Shown: piece after piece, positions 5,278-5,998 of the stretch
How positions within the stretch are numbered: position 1 is the stretch's first letter
Layout: every line of letters starts with the position of its first letter
NCBI GenBank assembly: GCA_964564535.1
Contig: CAZMBH010000056.1
Span: 1-5,998, forward strand
DNA length: 5,998 bases
Reading direction: 5' to 3'
DNA from: GWC2-37-13 sp964564535
GTDB lineage: Bacteria; Patescibacteriota; Microgenomatia; UBA1406; GWC2-37-13
Program-made: the position numbers and the translations under genes
Notes under the pieces: generated by a model
Seen by the model: only the letters and a program-made list of their open reading frames with translations
Database searches by the model: none
Told to the model about the DNA's origin: nothing

Positions 5278-5789
5278 AAAAAGTTGAAGAGAGGAGCCCA
5301 AAAGGCCTCCTCTTCGAAAAATTGGTTAATCAAAAGAGGAACAAAGTGTATTACATAGCTTACAGCTTTTTCCAAAATGCCGACGATGCGCAGGAGATTG
5401 TGCAGGAAGTCTTCCAAAAGGCGTGGGAGCATCTTGACTCTTTGAAAGATGAAGCAAAAGCAGGCAGTTGGGTCATCTCCATAGCATATAATGTTTGCAG
5501 AAATTATAAAAAGCGCAGGAGAATATTTGAAGAACTTGACGAAACGATGGCTACCCCGAGTAATGATACAACGATAAAAGATAGAGTCCGTCGCGAGATA
5601 ATCACTCTTGATGCTGAGAAGAAGATGGCGATAATTCTTCTTGAGTATGAAGGCATGACATACAGAGAAATAGCTGACGCAATGAATAAGAGTGAAAGTG
5701 CAGTCAAATCAATTATATTCAGGGCAAGGGAAGAGCTGAGAGAACATCTTAAAGACCTTATGCCGCGGAGGAAAAATGAAACACATTGA
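5274..5789 (+). CDS. ECF-family RNA polymerase sigma factor
   Basis: This 171-residue protein has the length and two-domain layout of an ECF sigma factor. Region 2 spans about residues 14-82: FEKLVNQKRNKVYYIAYSF, DDAQEIVQEVFQKAW (core-binding and -10 recognition helices), then SWVISIAYNVCRNYKKRRR. A short linker follows. Region 4 covers about 104-160, with the helix-turn-helix MTYREIADAMNKSESAVKSI at 128-147, which reads the -35 element. The start is taken as TTG at 5274, overlapping the preceding TGA, because region 2 needs these residues and no ATG or GTG lies nearby. No well-spaced ribosome site is present (only AGGA touching the TTG), so translation is probably coupled to the upstream gene. 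A stable hairpin falls just inside the coding start. It overlaps the anti-sigma gene by 14 bases. The likely targets are the three TGAAAC...G(T/C)C sites in this window. Confidence 0.9.
   Translation: MKKVEERSPKGLLFEKLVNQKRNKVYYIAYSFFQNADDAQEIVQEVFQKAWEHLDSLKDEAKAGSWVISIAYNVCRNYKKRRRIFEELDETMATPSNDTTIKDRVRREIITLDAEKKMAIILLEYEGMTYREIADAMNKSESAVKSIIFRAREELREHLKDLMPRRKNETH
5289..5314 (+). promoter_or_regulatory. mRNA hairpin just inside the sigma factor start
   Basis: GAGAGGAG (5289-5296) pairs with CTCCTCTT (5307-5314, including one G-U). The stem continues past a C-C mismatch with CC/GG around an AAAA loop. It begins 13 bases after the first base of the TTG start, within the ribosome footprint, and the gene lacks a spaced Shine-Dalgarno. 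It could make sigma synthesis dependent on ribosomes arriving from the upstream gene. This is inferred from sequence complementarity only. Confidence 0.35.
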
Positions 5790-5998
5790 CCCTGCTAAAT
5801 TGTCTGCTCTTGTTGACAATGAATACACATTGAATGAGAGAGAGATAAAGCATTTGAAGGAATGCAAAGAATGCGAAAAAAACTTTTTGGAGATGAAGAG
5901 TCTTAAACAAACAGTTAAAAGCGCGCAATTTTGTGAAAATACTGATTTTGACATAATAATAGATTATAACCAGCCGAAGAAAAATAGAGAGATATATG
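5776..5998 (+). CDS. Putative zinc-finger (ZAS-type) anti-sigma factor, N-terminal part only
   Basis: The first 74 residues are visible; the gene runs off the window. The N-terminus follows the anti-sigma zinc-finger pattern: KLSALVDNEYTLNEREIKHL leading into H26-x3-C30-x2-C33 (HLKECKEC), then a charged helix. In this family (RsrA, ChrR, zf-HC2 proteins) these residues bind zinc and the domain sequesters the cognate ECF sigma. Whether a membrane segment and periplasmic sensor domain follow cannot be seen. GGAGG (5767-5771) sits 4 bases before the ATG, which lies inside the sigma gene (14-base overlap). That overlap fits coupled translation of sigma and anti-sigma. An alternative is an unrelated small metal-binding protein, but the position immediately after an ECF sigma makes anti-sigma much more likely. 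Confidence 0.75.
   Translation, partial: MKHIDPAKLSALVDNEYTLNEREIKHLKECKECEKNFLEMKSLKQTVKSAQFCENTDFDIIIDYNQPKKNREIY

Overview
The window is AT-rich bacterial DNA. Two features bear on the host and pull in different directions. The large protein at 179-3289 ends in what looks like a type IX secretion (T9SS) C-terminal sorting domain, which points to the Bacteroidetes/FCB superphylum. Yet every complete gene except the sigma factor has a strong AAAGGAG-type Shine-Dalgarno site, and the first gene has a near-consensus sigma-70 promoter (TTGATT-17-TATAAT with an extended -10). Classical Bacteroidetes rarely show either. A deep-branching or candidate FCB lineage (Cloacimonetes-, WOR-3-, Marinimicrobia- or Fibrobacteres-like) is my best guess, at low confidence.

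Layout. Bases 1-178 hold the end of something unidentified and the promoter of gene 1. Bases 179-3289 encode a 1036-residue secreted modular protein: signal peptide, PPC-type beta-sandwich, seven roughly 100-residue carboxypeptidase-regulatory-like repeats, and the T9SS-like tail. It ends at a strong intrinsic terminator (3311-3343). Next on the minus strand is a small exported protein (3839-3519) with a long acidic tail built from 48-bp repeats. A 34-codon ORF with its own ribosome site precedes it and overlaps its start by ATGA. From 4226 to the window end a tightly overlapping plus-strand operon encodes two Spy/CpxP/ZraP-like periplasmic helical proteins, an ECF sigma factor, and the N-terminal part of a zinc-finger (H-x3-C-x2-C) anti-sigma factor.

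How the parts fit together. Three intergenic sites share one bipartite element: TGAAACTTTT, 11 bases, then (C/T)GTG(C/T)C(A/T)G. One lies upstream of the sigma operon (plus, 4173-4207), one upstream of the acidic-protein unit (minus, 3989-3961), and one immediately after the terminator of the large gene (plus, 3340-3374). The spacing is identical in all three, and the TGAAAC...GTC form is that of ECF-sigma promoters. In the two that precede genes, the distance to the ribosome site and start codon is also nearly identical. I infer that this is a self-contained envelope-stress regulon. The sigma factor would drive its own operon (two periplasmic chaperone or sensor proteins, sigma, anti-sigma), the acidic exported protein, and a possible ~100-nt small RNA running from the third site to a hairpin at 3443-3470. 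The sRNA and the regulon are predictions from sequence only.
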